From assembly GCA_021295775.1 (NCBI GenBank), contig JAGWBS010000023.1, positions 1 through 50,340 on the forward strand: DNA of 50,340 nucleotides, read 5' to 3'. Positions 23,482 through 31,166 of the stretch are shown here, one piece after another. Every line of letters begins with the position of its first letter. Positions within the stretch are counted from its first letter, which is position 1. A program made the translations under genes and the position numbers. This DNA comes from Pseudomonadota bacterium. GTDB lineage: Bacteria > Myxococcota_A > UBA9160 > SZUA-336. The notes beneath the pieces are model-generated. The model did no database searches. It was given only the letters and a program-made list of their open reading frames with translations, and had not been told where the DNA came from.

Positions 23482-24264
23482 ATGCGCTCGGTTCTGTTTC
23501 TCGCGCTGCTCGCGTGCCTGGCGACTCCGGCCCCCGCGCCCGCCGAATCTTCGCTGGCGCTCGAAGCGGCCATGCTGGAAAGGCGCTCGCAGGTCTATGA
23601 CGGTGGCGGCAGAGCGGTCGGCCAGGGGAGCGTGGAGACTCGCGTCCGGCCCGACGGCCGCGTGGTGCTGGTCCAGCGCGTGAGCCTGGCCGGACAGCTT
23701 CGCTCAGAGCTGAAGCTGGTCGCCTCGCGCGACCGGAGTGGAATCCTGAGGGCGGAGTCCCAGTCCGCCCTGAGCCTGAACGCGGAGGGCGAGCGACTGG
23801 CGGAAATGCATGTCGACCACGGCCGGGCTGTCGCCCGCTGTCGCGGGGCGCGCAAAGACTGGCGGGAGGTCGCGCTCCCCGCGCGCGACCGGGTCGCCAA
23901 CGCGGCTCTTCCCTGGCTGCTCCCACGCCTGGCGCGGGACGCCGGCGGGTCCGAGCAGGTGGACTTTCTGTTCTGCCGCCGCCGGCCGCGGCTGATCGAG
24001 CTTCGCCTTCGGCGACCCCCGAAGCTGGGGGCCGTATCCGAGATCTGCGGGGAGTTCGAACTCCCCGGCTCCCTGGCCTGGGTGCCGCGCGGCCTGCTCC
24101 CGCGGCTGGTCTACTGGTACGGGCGGGAAGGGACGGACCCCTGGCTGGGAGAGGCCGTGCCCTGGGCCCGCGGTCTGCGGCTGCTCCGCCGGGATTTCCT
24201 GGAGCGAGAGACGGGGCTCGAACCCGCGACCCCGAGCTTGGGAAGCTCGTGCTCTGCCAACTGA
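23482..24264 (+). CDS. Secreted protein of unknown function whose 3' end overlaps an antisense tRNA
   Basis: A 260-residue open frame. The signal peptide MRSVLFLALLACLATPAPAPA is clear and the body is beta-rich (VETRVRPDGRVVLVQRVSLA). A later region with FELPGSLAWVPRG ends near LLRRDFLE. The final ~20 codons (ETGLEPATPSLGSSCSAN) are the antisense reading of a tRNA, the well-known spurious peptide at tRNA loci. The native stop may therefore have been lost, or the gene truly ends inside the tRNA. ATG 23482 follows CGGAG and lies seven bases after the SDR stop. I do not recognise a family; periplasmic location is inferred from the signal peptide. Confidence 0.65.
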   Translation: MRSVLFLALLACLATPAPAPAESSLALEAAMLERRSQVYDGGGRAVGQGSVETRVRPDGRVVLVQRVSLAGQLRSELKLVASRDRSGILRAESQSALSLNAEGERLAEMHVDHGRAVARCRGARKDWREVALPARDRVANAALPWLLPRLARDAGGSEQVDFLFCRRRPRLIELRLRRPPKLGAVSEICGEFELPGSLAWVPRGLLPRLVYWYGREGTDPWLGEAVPWARGLRLLRRDFLERETGLEPATPSLGSSCSAN

Positions 24265-24275
24265 GCTACTCTCGC
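24200..24275 (-). tRNA. tRNA-Gly (anticodon CCC)
   Basis: A full cloverleaf on the minus strand. The acceptor GCGAGAG pairs with CTCTCGC, the D arm is GCTCAGTTGGCAGAGC, and the anticodon stem CGAGC/GCTCG encloses TTCCCAA with CCC at 34-36. The T arm is GCGGG-TTCGAGC-CCCGT. Discriminator U is followed by an encoded CCA (24200-24202). The 3' half overlaps the convergent secreted-protein reading frame. Confidence 0.96.
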
Positions 24276-24331
24276 CCGAGCCCGAATCTAGCACGACGAC
24301 TGCCCCTGTCCCGCGGAAGCAGCGCTCGGCG

Positions 24332-25135
24332 TCATTCGGATTCGAGCGCCTCGCCGACCTTCAGCGCGTCCTTCAGGGCGCGCACGTCGTGGGTGCGGAT
24401 GTGGTCGGCGCCCTGGCGGGCCGCGAAGAGTTCCGCGGCCAGGGTGGCGGCCCCGCGCTCTTCCGGCGGCCGGCCGGTCAGGGTCCCCAGGAAGGACTTG
24501 CGGGAGACCGAAACCAGCACCTCGAACCCGAGCCGGCGTTTGAGATCCGGCAGCCGCTTCAGGACGTAGGTCGAGCTCGAAGCGTTCTCGCCCAGGAAGA
24601 AGCCCATGCCCGGATCGACGACGATGCGGTCGGCGGAGACGCCGGCGCGGGTCAGCGCCCGGGCGCGCTGGCCCAGGAAGTCCAGCGCGCGGCGGTAGAC
24701 GCCGGCCGGCTCGGTGGTTTCCCGGTGCGCCCGGCCGGCGGCTCCGATGGCGTGCATGACGATCAGACGGTTCTCGCCGCCGGCGAGAGCGGGGTAGAGG
24801 GCCTCGTCGCCGAACCCGCGCACGTCGTTGAGGTACTCGACTCCGGCGTCGAGCGCCCAGCGCTGGGTCGGCGGCTGGAAGGAGTCGATCGAGACGGGGA
24901 CGCGCTCGCGCTTCAGGCGGGCGACCACCGGCGCGAGCCGGCGAATCTCCTCGTCCGGGGAGACGGACTCGGCGTCGGGGTGACTGGACGCCGGGCCCAG
25001 GTCGACCACGTCCGCGCCGTCTTCGGCCAGCGCGAGGGCGTGCGCGATGGCGCTTTCGGGGGAGAGGAACCGGCCGCCGTCGGAAAACGAGTCCCGCGTG
25101 AGGTTGACGACGCCGAAGATGCGGGGGGAGGGCAC
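24332..25135 (-). CDS. folP: Dihydropteroate synthase
   Basis: A 267-residue TIM-barrel enzyme joining p-aminobenzoate to dihydropterin pyrophosphate. FGVVNLTRDSFSDGGRF (~7-23) gives the N-terminal signature (usually MGVLNVTPDSFSDGG). VDLGPASSHPDAESVSPDEE is loop 2 (normally GGESTRPG), VSIDSF and LNDVRGF follow, and IVVDPGMGFFLG and VSVSRKSFLG are the pterin and phosphate sites. Several signature residues deviate: LTRD for VTPD, and ASSHPDA for ESTRPGA. This divergent subtype may carry altered sulfonamide binding or have a shifted role. GTG 25135 is chosen; it has no Shine-Dalgarno but an extended -10 nearby. Confidence 0.9.
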   Translation of the reverse strand: MPSPRIFGVVNLTRDSFSDGGRFLSPESAIAHALALAEDGADVVDLGPASSHPDAESVSPDEEIRRLAPVVARLKRERVPVSIDSFQPPTQRWALDAGVEYLNDVRGFGDEALYPALAGGENRLIVMHAIGAAGRAHRETTEPAGVYRRALDFLGQRARALTRAGVSADRIVVDPGMGFFLGENASSSTYVLKRLPDLKRRLGFEVLVSVSRKSFLGTLTGRPPEERGAATLAAELFAARQGADHIRTHDVRALKDALKVGEALESE

Positions 25136-25141
25136 GCACAG

Positions 25142-25150
25142 ACGGTATCA
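25142..25150 (-). promoter_or_regulatory. Extended -10 for a leaderless folP mRNA
   Basis: On the minus strand TGA is followed by TACCGT (25147-25142), ending 6 bases before folP GTG 25135. It mirrors the divergent TGA-TACGCT element of the HAD gene 40 bases away. No Shine-Dalgarno is visible. Confidence 0.4.
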
Positions 25151-25189
25151 GCCGCGCCGGGCCCGGGCGACGACCCCGCGCCTCCGGCC

Positions 25190-25198
25190 TGATACGCT
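25190..25198 (+). promoter_or_regulatory. Extended -10 for a leaderless HAD hydrolase mRNA
   Basis: TGA followed by TACGCT (25193-25198) ends 8 bases before GTG 25207. There is no Shine-Dalgarno and no clear -35. It is nearly a mirror copy of the folP element. Confidence 0.42.
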
Positions 25199-25206
25199 CC
25201 GCAGCC

Positions 25207-25869
25207 GTGAACTACCGCGCGGTGATTTTCGATCTGGGCGGCGTGGTGCTGGGCTCGCCTCTGCAGGCGATTTCCGACTACGAGCGCTCGGCGGGACTGG
25301 AGCCGGGAGTCGTGGGGCGCGTGATCGTGGCGGGCGGGGCGCAGGGCGCCTGGTCCCGGCTCGAGCGCGGCGAGATCGACCGGACCGCGTTCCACGCCGT
25401 GTTCGCCGCCGAGTGCCGCACGGCGGGAGCGGAGGTCGATACGCGGCGCCTGTTCGAGTTCATCGCGCAGGCCTCGGAGCCGCGACCGGAGATGCTGGCG
25501 GCGATCGCGCGGATTCGCGCGCGCGGGCTGAAGGCGGCGGCGCTGACGAACAACTGGGCGCCGGAAGAGGGTGAGGAGGGCCGTCTGGGCGGGGAGATCG
25601 GACCCTGCTTCGACGCGGTCTTCGAGTCGGCGGTGCTCGGCCTGCGCAAGCCCGATCCGCGCGTCTACCGGTACGTTTGCGCCGAGCTCGGGATCGGACC
25701 CGAACAGGCGGTCTTCCTGGACGACATCGGGGCCAATCTCAAGAGCGCGCGCGCCCTGGGGATGCGGACGATTCGCGTGGTCGAGCCCCGCGAGGCGCTC
25801 GCGGAACTCGAGCGCGCGCTCGGCTTCGGCCTGCTCCAGGACGCCGGCGCAGGATCCGGTAGCGGTTGA
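25207..25869 (+). CDS. HAD-superfamily hydrolase (ACAD10/epoxide-hydrolase N-terminal type)
   Basis: A 220-residue HAD hydrolase. Motif I is FDLGGVV with first Asp at residue 10; the usual second Asp is a Gly (D-x-G-x-V), as in several HAD subgroups related to the ACAD10 and epoxide hydrolase N-terminal domains. A helical cap (~20-90), motif II ALTNNWAP, motif III lysine in LRKPDPRVY and motif IV VFLDDIGANLKSARALGM follow. The substituted second Asp often means reduced phosphatase activity or a different substrate. The core ends near EPREALAELERALG (~residue 212). The 3' 131 bases overlap the convergent methyltransferase frame. Confidence 0.88.
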   Translation: MNYRAVIFDLGGVVLGSPLQAISDYERSAGLEPGVVGRVIVAGGAQGAWSRLERGEIDRTAFHAVFAAECRTAGAEVDTRRLFEFIAQASEPRPEMLAAIARIRARGLKAAALTNNWAPEEGEEGRLGGEIGPCFDAVFESAVLGLRKPDPRVYRYVCAELGIGPEQAVFLDDIGANLKSARALGMRTIRVVEPREALAELERALGFGLLQDAGAGSGSG

Positions 25870-26563
25870 GGCCACGCTCGCCCCGAAACGTCGCGGCCGG
25901 ATCCAGGTCGAGTCCGCGCAGCAGCCGCCGCTGCTCCGCTTCGTCGCAGTGGTGGCAGTAGCGAAAGGCGCCCAGCGCCTCCGGTCCCCAGCGCAGCAGC
26001 GCGTCGCCGGTCTCGGTCTCGGCGGAGTCGATGCCGGCCGCCGACCAGGGCAGGCGGCGGGAGGCCAGGCGCTCGTCCCCGAGGAACTCCCAGAACACCA
26101 CCACCAGCAGACCTCCGGGCCGCAGGCTGCCCGCCAGGGCCGCCAGCAGTTCGCGGCGGCGGACCTCGCCGGGGATGTGGTGCAGCAGGCCGATTGCGAC
26201 CGCGGCGTCCCGCTCCTGCGCGGCGATCGCCCGCGCCGCCGAAGCGTCCAGCAGGTCGGCCTGCTCCAGGCGGGCGCGCCGCGCTCCCAGCGAGCGGCGG
26301 GCCGCCGCCAGCAACTCCGCGCTGGCGTCGATTCCGCGGTAGTCCAGAGCCGGGAAGCGTCCGGTCAGGAAGCGCCCGAAACGCCCGTTGCCGCAGCCCG
26401 CGTCGACCACCCGCAGCGGGTGGGAGCGCAAGGCCCGCAGGTGCGGAAGCAGGCGTGGCCAGCTGCTCCAGGGCCGACTCCGGCTGCGCGAGAACTCGAG
26501 CGCGTGCGCGGCGTAGAAGCGCCGGTTGATATCGCCGAGGCGGCGGGCAGTCTCTTCGGTCAT
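25739..26563 (-). CDS. Trm9-like class I SAM methyltransferase adjacent to Elp3
   Basis: A 274-residue methyltransferase. The N-terminal RRFYAAHALEFSRSRSRPW segment matches the H-x-FS-x-TR-x-PW block before the Rossmann fold in Trm9/ALKBH8-type tRNA methyltransferases. Motif I is VVDAGCGNGRFGRFL (~52-66), motif II GIDAS, and AVAIGLLHHIPGE and LRPGGLLVVVFWEF are as in that family, with RYCHHC-x-EAE near the end. Trm9 methylates cm5U34 to mcm5U34. Its ATG 26563 shares CATG with the divergent elp3 start. Residues after ~240 (Arg/Pro-rich) are antisense to the HAD gene and are probably not conserved. tRNA substrate is inferred, not shown. Confidence 0.75.
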   Translation of the reverse strand: MTEETARRLGDINRRFYAAHALEFSRSRSRPWSSWPRLLPHLRALRSHPLRVVDAGCGNGRFGRFLTGRFPALDYRGIDASAELLAAARRSLGARRARLEQADLLDASAARAIAAQERDAAVAIGLLHHIPGEVRRRELLAALAGSLRPGGLLVVVFWEFLGDERLASRRLPWSAAGIDSAETETGDALLRWGPEALGAFRYCHHCDEAEQRRLLRGLDLDPAATFRGERGLNRYRILRRRPGAGRSRARARVPRAPRGARPRESSASPGRARS

Positions 26564-28403
26564 GTCTGACGCGAGCGGCGCGATCTCCGACTCCATCCGG
26601 ACGCTCTTGCGGCCCCGGCCGCGGTTCGAGCCGCGGGACCACCGGGAGCCGCTGGTCGCCCTGATTTCCGAACTGGTCGCCCGGCCGGATCTCGACGAGC
26701 GGAAGCTCGACGCGATGATCCGCAAGTATCCGCGCGACGGCAAGGCGCTGTTCTCGCGCAGCCAGATCATCGCCGGCTTCCGGGCCTTCGGGCCCGAGTG
26801 CGGCTGGCCGCTCGACGAGGCCGCGTTCCTGGCGAGGCTGCGCAAGCGCCCCGTCCGCACGCTGAGCGGCGTGGCGCCGCTGACCGTTCTGACCAAGCCG
26901 TTTCCGTGCCCGGGACGCTGCATTTTCTGTCCCAGCGACGTGCGCATGCCCAAGAGCTATCTGGCGCGCGAGCCGGGAGCGCAGCGCGCGACGCAGAACC
27001 GCTTCGATCCCTACCGCCAGACTCTCGAGCGCCTGCGCGCCTTCCACGAGCTGGGGCACGCGATCGACAAGATCGAGCTGATCGTGCTCGGCGGGACCTG
27101 GTCGTTCTACCCCGAGCGCTACCGGATCTGGTTTCTGACGCGCTGCTTCCAGGCGCTCAACGACTTCTTCCACGCGGCCCCGGCTCCTGCCGGGGAGCCG
27201 GCGGGCATCGACTTTCTGGACCTCGACCAGGTGGTGCGCGCCGGCGGCGGAGACGGGGCCTACAACCGCATCGTTTCCGGCCACCTGCGCTCCCACCACG
27301 GCGGCGAGCTGCTGGCCACGCGGGAGCATGGCGATTGGCGGGAACTCGAGCGCGCGCAGCGCCGCAACGAGTCGGCCGGGTCGCGCTGCGTCGGACTGTC
27401 GATCGAGACGCGTCCCGACCATGTCGACCGCGGCGAGCTGCGCCGCCTGCGGCGCATGGGCGTGACCAAGGTGCAGCTCGGCTACCAGAGCCTGTCCGAT
27501 CGAGTCCTGGCCGCGAATCGACGTGGCCACGACGTCGCGCGGGCGCGCGAGGCGACCCGGCTCCTGCGTGGAGCGGGCTTCAAGCTGCAGGGGCACTGGA
27601 TGCCGAACCTGTACGGCTCGAGTCCCGACGCGGACCGCCGCGACTACGCCAGGCTTTTCGACGATCCCGACTTCCGCCCCGACGAACTCAAGGTCTATCC
27701 CTGCAGCCTGGTCGAGTCGGCGGAGCTGGCCACCCGCCACGCGAGCGGGGAGTGGCTGCCCTATGCCGAAGAGGATCTGGTGGAGCTGCTCGCGGACTGC
27801 ATCGAGGCGACGCCGGCCTACTGCCGGCTGACGCGCATCGTGCGCGACATCTCGGCGCAGGACATCGTCGCGGGCAGCCGCAAAGCCAATCTGCGCGAGG
27901 TCGCCGAGGCCCGACTGGCGGCGCGCGGAGGGGTCGCCCGCGAGATCCGCGCGCGCGAGATCCGGGGCCGGGAGTTCGATGCGGCCGAAGTCGACCTCGT
28001 CGAGCTGCGCTACGCGACCTCGATCGGGAGCGAGCGCTTCCTGCAGATGGTTGCGGCAGAAGGGCGCCTGCTGGCTTTCCTGCGGCTCGCGCTGCCCGGT
28101 CGGGCAGCGCCTCTGACGGAGCTCGCCGGCAGCGCCCTGATCCGCGAACTGCACGTCTACGGCGCTCTCGCCCCCCTGGGGAGCCGGGACCGGGCGGCCG
28201 CCCAGCATCGCGGTTTTGGCCGGCGCCTGGTCGGGCGCGCGGCGGAGATCGCCGCGGAGACGGGCTTCGGCGACCTGGCGGTGATCTCCGCGGTGGGAAC
28301 CCGCGGCTACTACGAGCGCCTGGGGTTCGCGCGTGGCGAGCTGTATCACCACGCGGAGCCCGGCGGACTCGCGCGGGCCATGGCCCGCGGCCGCGGCGGA
28401 TGA
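26562..28403 (+). CDS. elp3: Bacterial Elp3: radical SAM/GNAT tRNA wobble-uridine carboxymethyltransferase
   Basis: A 613-residue protein. The N-terminal helical region (~20-95) binds tRNA. The radical SAM domain has the cluster Cys116-x3-Cys120-x2-Cys123 (CPGRCIFC), IDKIELIVLGGTWSF, GLSIETRPDHVD and KVQLGYQSLSD. A zinc-binding segment follows, then a C-terminal GNAT acetyl-CoA domain (~460-605) with RELHVYG, QHRGFGRRLV and GTRGYYERLGF. Elp3 uses acetyl-CoA to form cm5U34 and in bacteria acts without the other Elongator subunits. ATG 26562 is chosen; TTG 26526 is a weaker alternative. No Shine-Dalgarno is seen, and its 5' end overlaps the divergent Trm9-like gene. Confidence 0.93.
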   Translation: MSDASGAISDSIRTLLRPRPRFEPRDHREPLVALISELVARPDLDERKLDAMIRKYPRDGKALFSRSQIIAGFRAFGPECGWPLDEAAFLARLRKRPVRTLSGVAPLTVLTKPFPCPGRCIFCPSDVRMPKSYLAREPGAQRATQNRFDPYRQTLERLRAFHELGHAIDKIELIVLGGTWSFYPERYRIWFLTRCFQALNDFFHAAPAPAGEPAGIDFLDLDQVVRAGGGDGAYNRIVSGHLRSHHGGELLATREHGDWRELERAQRRNESAGSRCVGLSIETRPDHVDRGELRRLRRMGVTKVQLGYQSLSDRVLAANRRGHDVARAREATRLLRGAGFKLQGHWMPNLYGSSPDADRRDYARLFDDPDFRPDELKVYPCSLVESAELATRHASGEWLPYAEEDLVELLADCIEATPAYCRLTRIVRDISAQDIVAGSRKANLREVAEARLAARGGVAREIRAREIRGREFDAAEVDLVELRYATSIGSERFLQMVAAEGRLLAFLRLALPGRAAPLTELAGSALIRELHVYGALAPLGSRDRAAAQHRGFGRRLVGRAAEIAAETGFGDLAVISAVGTRGYYERLGFARGELYHHAEPGGLARAMARGRGG

Positions 28404-28447
28404 GCGGGGGGCGGGCCGGAATCTAGCGGGTCGATCCGGAGCCGCTC
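28402..28447. terminator. Hairpin between convergent elp3 and methyltransferase genes
   Basis: GAGCGG (28402-28407) pairs with CCGCTC (28442-28447), and inside it CCGGA (28416-28420) pairs with TCCGG (28435-28439). The structure covers both gene ends and has no T-tract. It could serve as a weak bidirectional terminator. Confidence 0.35.
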
Positions 28448-29258
28448 AGACGGGCTCGCCCGGATCGAAGTCCCGGATCTTCCGGCCGATCAGCGCCACG
28501 TGGTAGAGCGGCTCGCCGTGGGTCGTGAAGCGATGGCAGTAGCGCTCGCGGATCTCCAGCTTGAGGGCGCCGCTGCCCACCATGTGGCGGATCAGGCGCC
28601 CGAAGCGCGAGTCGCTCTCGGGGGTGGCGGACCCTTCCGCCAGGTGGAGGCCCACCCAGCCGTCCGGGGCCAGCAGGTTGAACGCCTCGGTGAAGGCGTT
28701 GGGAGCCGGCTCCTCGACGGCGATCGGATCGAGGGCGACCAGGCAGTTGAAATCGAACTCCATCAATTGGTCGCGCTGGAGCTCACTGAGCCGGCGCATG
28801 TCCAGGACCAGGTATTCGTTCAGCGCGTCGGGGTGGTCGCGTTCGGCCGCGGCGGCCGCGGCGGCGGAGACGTCCACTCCGACCACCCGACCGATCCCGA
28901 TCCGCACGAGTTCTTCCGCGAGCCAGCCGTTGCCCGCGCCGAGCGCCAGGCAGTGGAGCTGCTCCGGGCTGTTGCCCGTCTTGTGCAGGGTGCGCTGGAG
29001 CAGGTGTGCCATGGTGCCGGGCGCGTTGCCCCGCAGCAGGTGGCGGACCAGGTATTCGTAGACTCCCGCCCACTCCCAGATGCGCGCGTCGCCCTTGAAG
29101 CGCACCTGGCGGGTAGAGTCGAGGTCCTCGACCAGGCAGAACGCCGCCTCGCGACCGTTCTGGCCCGGGGTCTCGGGGAGCGAGACGGACCGCTCGGGGA
29201 GATCCTCCTCCAGCCGCTCGATCGGGGTGTGCGTCGAGGTCTCTGCAGGGGTACTCAT
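28446..29258 (-). CDS. SAM-dependent methyltransferase domain protein
   Basis: A 270-residue protein. The N-terminal ~50 residues are acidic and Thr/Pro-rich. A region around RFKGDARIWEWAGVYEYL precedes the Rossmann core, where motif I is CLALGAGNGWLAEELVRIG (~100-118), motif II VVGVDVS, and DLLAPDGWVGLHLAEG-like strands follow (LNLLAPDGWVGL region at ~205-220). The terminal ERYCHRFTTHGEPLYHVAL is typical of methyltransferase C-termini. ATG 29258 has GGAG 9 bases upstream. Compared with neighbours it is less Arg-rich and more Glu/Asn-rich. The substrate is unknown and the neighbours give no clue. Confidence 0.75.
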   Translation of the reverse strand: MSTPAETSTHTPIERLEEDLPERSVSLPETPGQNGREAAFCLVEDLDSTRQVRFKGDARIWEWAGVYEYLVRHLLRGNAPGTMAHLLQRTLHKTGNSPEQLHCLALGAGNGWLAEELVRIGIGRVVGVDVSAAAAAAAERDHPDALNEYLVLDMRRLSELQRDQLMEFDFNCLVALDPIAVEEPAPNAFTEAFNLLAPDGWVGLHLAEGSATPESDSRFGRLIRHMVGSGALKLEIRERYCHRFTTHGEPLYHVALIGRKIRDFDPGEPV

Positions 29259-29463
29259 AGGTTCTCCATCGGGGTCGGCTCGACCGGGATCCGGAAGCAG
29301 CGGCAGCGGGTGCGCTGAACGACCTCTGAATCGGCGGAGACTTATAAGAGAAGCAGGGGGCTTTCGTCTAGTCCCAACTTTGCCCCGGCGCCGAAACGGG
29401 CCGGCGGGGCTCGAAGAATATTTATGTTTTTCGACAAGTTAGGAGAAAAAAGAAATTTCGGTT
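29259..29463. other. 205-base AT-richer spacer between two minus-strand genes
   Basis: This is the least GC-rich stretch of the window, especially 29416-29463. It contains TATAAG on the minus strand (29346-29341), a good -10 for the downstream methyltransferase gene with a ~75-base leader. No matching -35 is found 16-18 bases upstream. The proximal part carries the T-rich end of the rnhA terminator. No small gene is evident. Confidence 0.45.
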
Positions 29464-29482
29464 TTAACCGGGTGAAGACCCG
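29443..29482 (-). terminator. Rho-independent terminator of rnhA
   Basis: Read on the minus strand, CGGGT-CTTC-ACCCG (29482-29469) is a perfect 5-bp stem with a tetraloop. A second small GGTT/AACC hairpin and a T-rich run (ATTTCTTTTTTC, about 29456-29443) follow. The first stem lies within the last codons of rnhA. Confidence 0.6.
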
Positions 29483-29967
29483 CGGGCGGGAAAGTCTCGG
29501 GCCAGGGACGCCCTGCGCGAGGCCTGGGCGTCCACGTATTCGTTCCAGCGCGCGCCCGCGTGGGCCTTGATCCAGCGCAGACTGGCCCCGGGCCGCGCCG
29601 CCGCCAGATCGTAGAGTTCGCGGACCAGATCCAGGTTGGCGATCGGTCCGCCCTTGCGCCTCCAGCCCCGCTCCCGCCAGCGGGGCGCCCACTGGTTGAG
29701 GGTGTCCACGCAGAGCTTGCTGTCGGAGTAGACCGAGACCCGCGCGTCGGCGGGAAGGCGCCGAAACGCCTCGACCAGAGCGCGGAGTTCCATCCGGTTG
29801 TTGGTGGTCCGAGTCTCCGAGCCCGCGCCCTCCGCCACGATCTCGTCGTCCACCACCCAGGCGTACGCCCAGCCGCCGGGCCCGGGGTTGCCCAGGCACG
29901 CGCCATCCGTGAACACCCCGCTGGAGGGGCTCTCGACGCGGCTGTGACGGCTCGGGGCAGCGGGCAT
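29464..29967 (-). CDS. rnhA: Ribonuclease HI
   Basis: A 167-residue RNase H removing RNA from RNA-DNA hybrids. The catalytic carboxylates are in [17 protein letters not shown] (Asp), [14 protein letters not shown] (Glu), [13 protein letters not shown] (Asp), and the last Asp in [10 protein letters not shown], with the usual H-x-G loop written [13 protein letters not shown] 29967 is chosen because the conserved domain begins ~18 residues later; longer open frame upstream would run into queG. TAGCTC lies 8 bases before the ATG and no Shine-Dalgarno is seen, possibly a leaderless start. A short terminator overlaps the 3' end. Confidence 0.93.
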   Translation of the reverse strand: MPAAPSRHSRVESPSSGVFTDGACLGNPGPGGWAYAWVVDDEIVAEGAGSETRTTNNRMELRALVEAFRRLPADARVSVYSDSKLCVDTLNQWAPRWRERGWRRKGGPIANLDLVRELYDLAAARPGASLRWIKAHAGARWNEYVDAQASRRASLARDFPARGSSPG

Positions 29968-30031
29968 GGGTTTTCGAGCTAGGCTCTGCTCCGAGACGAC
30001 CGGAGGTGCGGTCGGCCGTCGAGGAGAGCCA

Positions 30032-31166
30032 TTGTATACGCGGAACCCGGATGCCCGGGGAGCGGGCGCGGCGGCGCCGCCTTCGGAAGACACGCCCACC
30101 GCCCGCCGTCGGGCGCTGGAGGAGCTCGCGCTCGAGGCCGGCCTGCAGCGGGTCGGCGTGGCCCCGATCGGTCCGCATCCGGAGGCGGGACGCTTCCGCG
30201 AGTGGGTCGGAAGCGGGTACGCCGGGCAGATGGACTACATCCGCCGCCGGCTGGCGGAGCGCGAAGACCTCACCCGGCTGCTGCCCGGCGCGCGCGCGGC
30301 GATCGTGGCGGGCGTGGCCTACGACGCGGGACAACCGGACTCGCTGGCTCCGCGCCCGCGCGGCAGGGCCTGGGTCTCGCGCTACGCCTGGGGAGACGAC
30401 TACCTCCGGGTGGTCGGCGCGCGCCTCGACCGGCTGGTCGAGGCGGGCCTTTCGGCGCTACGTCGACACCGGCCCGGTGCCCGAGCGGCTGCTGGCCGAG
30501 AAGGCGGGAGTGGGCTGGATCGGCAAGAACGCCTGCGTGATCGACCCCGAGCTGGGGTCGTATCTGTTTCTGGCGGTGGTCCTGACCGACCTGGAGATCG
30601 CCTTCGACGAGCCGGCGAGCGATCACTGCGGGAGCTGCCGCGCCTGCCTCGACGCCTGTCCGACGGACGCGTTCCCCCGGGCGGGCGTGGTCGACGCGCG
30701 CCGCTGCATCTCCTACCTGACGATCGAATTGCGCGGTTCGATTCCGGTCGAGCTGCGCGAGGGGATGGGCGATCACGTCTTCGGCTGTGACCGCTGTCAG
30801 GAAGTCTGTCCCTGGAACCGGCGCGCCGGCCGGCCGCTGGCCGGGGATTCCGCCTGGCTGCCGCGCCCGTTCTGGCGCTCCCCCCCGCTGGCGGCGCTGT
30901 TGGGGATGGACCGCGAGACGCTGGCCGCAGAGCTGCGCCGCTCCGCGATCAAGCGCGCCAAGGTCGACGGTCTGCGGCGCAACGCGCTGGTCGCCGCCGG
31001 GAACTCGCAGGACGCGGATCTTCTGCCCGCGGTGGAGCGGTATCTGGAAGACCCCGACGAAGTCCTGGCCGAGGCGGCGCACTGGGCCCATCGGCGGCTG
31101 CGGGGGGCGGATGCCGCGGAGCGCCCGTCCCGGGAGGCGCCGACGGCGGAGAGGGACGGTTCGTGA
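30032..31166 (+). pseudogene. queG: queG, epoxyqueuosine reductase, broken by a frameshift near 30445
   Basis: QueG reduces epoxyqueuosine to queuosine in tRNA using cobalamin and two 4Fe-4S clusters. Residues up to LDRLVEAG are in one frame (positions 2 mod 3). From [15 protein letters not shown] at 30450 onward the homology continues in another frame (0 mod 3). About seven residues expected between them in homologues are missing, so a short deletion not divisible by three is likely. Downstream features are intact: [11 protein letters not shown], the cluster motifs [16 protein letters not shown] and [11 protein letters not shown], and [16 protein letters not shown] 30032 with GAGGAG 5 bases upstream is the best start. 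It may be a true lesion or an assembly error. Confidence 0.82.

Noticed and set aside
25207..25869. The HAD hydrolase as the missing MupP phosphatase of murein recycling
   Set aside because: It is 15 kb away from the recycling genes, lacks the second motif I Asp and resembles the ACAD10/epoxide hydrolase HAD type, not MupP.
25665..28352. An 895-codon minus-strand frame across elp3
   Set aside because: Composition is Arg/Ala/Gly-rich without motifs, whereas the plus strand has complete Elp3 motifs. It is an antisense shadow.
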